NCBI GenBank assembly: GCA_017540505.1
Contig: JAFYAW010000007.1
Location: 1 to 42,648, forward strand
Direction: 5' to 3'
From: Bacteroidales bacterium
GTDB lineage: Bacteria; Bacteroidota; Bacteroidia; Bacteroidales; WCHB1-69
DNA length: 42,648 nt
Below the pieces are notes generated by a model. It did no database searches and had not been told where the DNA came from. It saw only the letters and a list, made by a program, of their open reading frames with translations. Below are positions 40,176 to 42,648 of this stretch, piece by piece; position 1 is the first letter of the stretch; each line of letters begins with the position of its first letter. Position numbers and translations under genes: made by a program.

Positions 40176-42477
40176 TACGTGTCATGCGGACCATGCTGTA
40201 GTGGCAAAATGTGTAGGTGCTTCCCTGACCGTGGTGGCCACTCTGGTACTCTTCCGCCTCTTTTTCGGGGCCGGGGTTTTGTCCAACGCTTGTCATCTTT
40301 TTTTCTCGTCTCATTCGGAGGACATGATAAAGGACATTTATACCACCACATTTCATACAAAGTACGACAGCAGTTTCACCCATTGCACGGCCATGTGTTA
40401 CCCGTATGGTGAACATTATACCTATACTGGTTTGCAGATTCTGGTCTCCGCTCCGCTGCAGCTGCTGCAGAAGATGGGCGTGCATGACGCATGGAAGGCC
40501 TGCCTGCCGCTGATCAACGTCTATGTCATTCTGTCTGTCATCCTGTGTTCTTTGTTTTTGTACCTGCTATTTCTCGAATTGAAGATCCCGCCGATCCCTT
40601 CTGCTTTCGGCGCTGTTTTCATTACTTTCCTGATGCCGCAAATGATGCGTGTGGGCGGCCATCTCTCGCTGTCGTATCTGTGTGTCATCCCCATGGCCTT
40701 GTTCTTTATCGCGCGCCTCCATCGAACCCACCATTGGAAATGGTCTGTATGTTATGGCGTTCTACTGCTGACCAGTGCGTTGTCACACCCGTATTACATG
40801 GCCTTTTTGGCAGACATCTCCGTCTTTTATTTGGTTTGTATGCTGTTTACGTATAAAAAGAACCAGTGGACTGTTTGGCATTTGGGCTTGCATTTTATAA
40901 TCCAGTTTGTCTTGCCGGTCATGCTGTTTTTCTCCCTCTCCTCTTGGGGTGATTCTGTTGTGGATAGAACATCCGTTGCAGATGGAATGTTTTATTATCG
41001 AGCCCGGATGGAAGGACTCCTGTTGCCATTCCATAGGCTTTTTATGATTGGCCCCCTTCGGAGTATGGGTCTAACCCCCCCCGAATGGGAAACCCTTTCC
41101 TATATCGGTGTGGTGGCTCTTATTGCTTTCATAATATGGTTGTTACGTATTATATGGGATTTGATTCACCTTCGAGTAAACCATCTTTTACGACCCACCG
41201 ACAATCCGGTACTCAACATTTTTCTTTGGGCCTCAGTGCTGCTTACGCTTGTGGCAACGGTGTTGCCGGTCATCACGAAAAATCATCCTGACATCGTAAA
41301 CCATCTGTCGGCGTTGGCCCAGTTGCGCGCTATGGGCCGGTTGTTGTGGCTCCCCTTTGTCACCCTCAATGTGTTGGCTGTCTATTGGGTGTGGAAATGG
41401 ACAGCAGGCTTCCGGAAAAAATGGTGTACGATTATGGTCCTTTTGTTGGTTTGTGTGGCGTACAGCTATGAATTGTATGCATACGCTTCGCTGATGAACC
41501 ATGTGGAACCCTATCCCCAATGGACGGATTACGATAATGAATTACTTGATAATCAATTGGTTAGAAAAATCGAGCCTTCGGATTACCAGGCGATTCTCTC
41601 CTTGCCTGTTTTTCATGTGGGTTCCGAGCATTATTCTCTGCTTGCACATGATGAGGCATTGAAGCTTAACACGTATGTTTCCTTCAAAACCGGACTTCCC
41701 CTTATTTGCGGTTATGGCTCACGAAGTTCTGTTTCAAGATCATATAACTGCATAGAACTTGCTTGGGAACCATGGAAGGAGTATAATATTCTTCGGGATT
41801 TGCCCGATGACCGACCGTTGCTCATAGTTTCGCTCCCGGATAGGAATATGTTGAATCCGAATGAAAAACGGATTCTGGACTATGCGGATTCCCTTTTCGC
41901 AACGGATAAGTTCTCATTGTACAGCATGCCTGTCTCCAAACTGAAACAGTTATGCCAGGATTATCAGATGGGAAGAAAGATGTTGTATGATAATGCATTA
42001 AACGACAGTGTCTCTTTTTATTTCAAGACTTGGGATGAAAATGAACAGGGGATGTTGGCGGCAACGTGCAATAAAAAGGTCTTTTTATATGATGATACCA
42101 TCAATCATGCATGGGGTGACAGTGTGAGCATCTCATTCTGGATACCGAACTATCTGGATGACCTGATGGGGCGCAATATTGTCTCCGTGAAATCTTTCAC
42201 GAGTGATGGGAAGGCAACATATTTGGCATGGGGTAGCCTATTCCCGTATGTCACCGCCGTTGACGATAGGGCTGGATTGGTGTCCATTCCAGTACGTTTC
42301 CCGGGAAATGCGGTTCGTCTTTGTGTAAAGGTGGGCAACAAGCATCTCCCCACGCGGAAGGTCTTTTTCGACCAGCTTCTAATCGCCCCGCTGGGTAGGG
42401 ATGTGGCTGTGCCGTACATCCATCAGCAGGATACTGTTAAGTTGTTGGATAATGTGCCATTGGCTATTAGCCGTTAG
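40159..42477 (+). CDS. Polytopic membrane protein, probable GT-C-type glycosyltransferase
   Basis: A 772-residue protein from the ATG at 40159 (ATG at 40162 also possible; TTG at 40141 unlikely). About ten or eleven hydrophobic helices lie between 15 and 430, followed by a periplasmic C-terminal domain of about 330 residues. An acidic pair in the first loop ('SEDMIKDIYTTTFH') is where GT-C enzymes carry the catalytic Asp/Glu, which fits transfer of a sugar from a polyprenyl-phosphate donor outside the membrane. I cannot name a family. It overlaps the GtrB-like gene by 17 nt and is translated with it. The last codons (Pro-Leu-Ala-Ile-Ser-Arg-stop) lie inside a heptamer array, so its C-terminus has been written by the repeat. 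Confidence 0.7.
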   Translation: MMNKADTCHADHAVVAKCVGASLTVVATLVLFRLFFGAGVLSNACHLFFSSHSEDMIKDIYTTTFHTKYDSSFTHCTAMCYPYGEHYTYTGLQILVSAPLQLLQKMGVHDAWKACLPLINVYVILSVILCSLFLYLLFLELKIPPIPSAFGAVFITFLMPQMMRVGGHLSLSYLCVIPMALFFIARLHRTHHWKWSVCYGVLLLTSALSHPYYMAFLADISVFYLVCMLFTYKKNQWTVWHLGLHFIIQFVLPVMLFFSLSSWGDSVVDRTSVADGMFYYRARMEGLLLPFHRLFMIGPLRSMGLTPPEWETLSYIGVVALIAFIIWLLRIIWDLIHLRVNHLLRPTDNPVLNIFLWASVLLTLVATVLPVITKNHPDIVNHLSALAQLRAMGRLLWLPFVTLNVLAVYWVWKWTAGFRKKWCTIMVLLLVCVAYSYELYAYASLMNHVEPYPQWTDYDNELLDNQLVRKIEPSDYQAILSLPVFHVGSEHYSLLAHDEALKLNTYVSFKTGLPLICGYGSRSSVSRSYNCIELAWEPWKEYNILRDLPDDRPLLIVSLPDRNMLNPNEKRILDYADSLFATDKFSLYSMPVSKLKQLCQDYQMGRKMLYDNALNDSVSFYFKTWDENEQGMLAATCNKKVFLYDDTINHAWGDSVSISFWIPNYLDDLMGRNIVSVKSFTSDGKATYLAWGSLFPYVTAVDDRAGLVSIPVRFPGNAVRLCVKVGNKHLPTRKVFFDQLLIAPLGRDVAVPYIHQQDTVKLLDNVPLAISR

Positions 42478-42512
42478 CTATTGGCCGTTGGCTTTTGGAA
42501 ATTGGGGTTTGT
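42457..42512. repeat. Heptamer array overlapping the 3' end of the GT-C-like gene
   Basis: CCATTGG, CTATTAG, CCGTTAG, CTATTGG, CCGTTGG, CTTTTGG, AAATTGG, GGTTTGT. The third unit holds the stop codon. 'TTGGAAATTGGG' is also in the array at 21132-21271. Bases 42513-42648 show no gene. Confidence 0.7.
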
Positions 42513-42648
42513 GTTAATGCCTGAATAAGGTTGACCGTTTGTCCCATTCTTCTTATTTGATTCACTTGATTTAATTCTCTATTTTTTTGCAGTTTTTTTT
42601 TAATTGCAGAGTTTGATGTGACGGCCCCGGGGGACTGGTATATCAGAC

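Noticed and set aside
42606-42620. Start of 16S rRNA suggested by AGAGTTTGAT
   Set aside because: The following bases (GTGACGGCC) do not match the conserved 16S 5' end; the ten-base match is coincidental.

Overview
The window is chromosomal DNA of a Bacteroidota (most likely Bacteroidales) bacterium. Evidence: two proteins end in type IX secretion (T9SS) sorting domains; start codons are repeatedly preceded by the phylum-specific promoter box TAnnTTTG rather than TATAAT; Shine-Dalgarno sequences are weak; the rpmJ product is the Cys-poor form; and the ribosomal gene order is typical of the phylum. Most genes look GC-balanced (about half GC by eye), while 21.9-24.8 kb is clearly AT-rich.

Layout. 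1-2.7 kb: 3' part of a large T9SS-secreted GEVED-domain protein. 2.9-7.6 kb (minus strand): central carbon genes, pyruvate phosphate dikinase, a CobB-like sirtuin and 6-phosphofructokinase. 7.8-10.6 kb: ribosomal protein bL25 and a PpiD/SurA-like periplasmic chaperone, closed by a strong terminator. 10.7-17.3 kb: the distal half of the spc operon plus the alpha operon (rpmD-rplO-secY-map-infA-rpmJ-rpsM-rpsK-rpsD-rpoA-rplQ) behind its own promoter and a leader of about 210 nt. 17.4-20.8 kb: rfbA and a T9SS-secreted M1 aminopeptidase. 20.8-21.9 kb: a gene-poor stretch packed with palindromes, direct repeats and a 20-unit heptamer array. 21.9-24.8 kb: a tight AT-rich cassette of sce7726-type nuclease-like protein, sce7725-type protein and a HEPN/RES-type predicted NAD-degrading protein. 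24.9-28.0 kb: a protein kinase fused to about 24 BspA-type leucine-rich repeats. 28.2-32.8 kb: UDP-GlcNAc 2-epimerase, a four-helix-bundle (S23-type) protein, a short MutS-like ATPase and an Rpn-type nuclease. 33.0-38.5 kb: clpB with a structured leader, an unrecognised membrane-anchored protein and maf. 38.6-42.5 kb: a hicBA toxin-antitoxin pair, then an overlapping GtrB-like/GT-C-like glycosyltransferase pair.

The best candidate for an under-described system is the cassette at 21.9-24.8 kb. The middle and last genes overlap, the first two are 3 nt apart, and the products combine a PD-(D/E)XK-like signature, a conserved partner of unknown function and a RES domain without the usual Xre antitoxin. 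It sits between a repeat-rich zone and the kinase-LRR gene, as expected of an acquired defence or toxin module.

A second signal is in the non-coding DNA. Seven degenerate arrays with a strict 7-nt period occur at or next to gene 3' ends, and in three cases the array itself supplies the stop codon. There are also two 28-nt palindromes with compensatory changes flanking rfbA, two copies of a double-hairpin element, and a 39-bp exact direct repeat. The split of the spc operon before rpmD and terminator-like hairpins in the leaders of rpmD and clpB are further regulatory oddities.

All calls are from reading sequence and translations; no database search, folding program or alignment was run.
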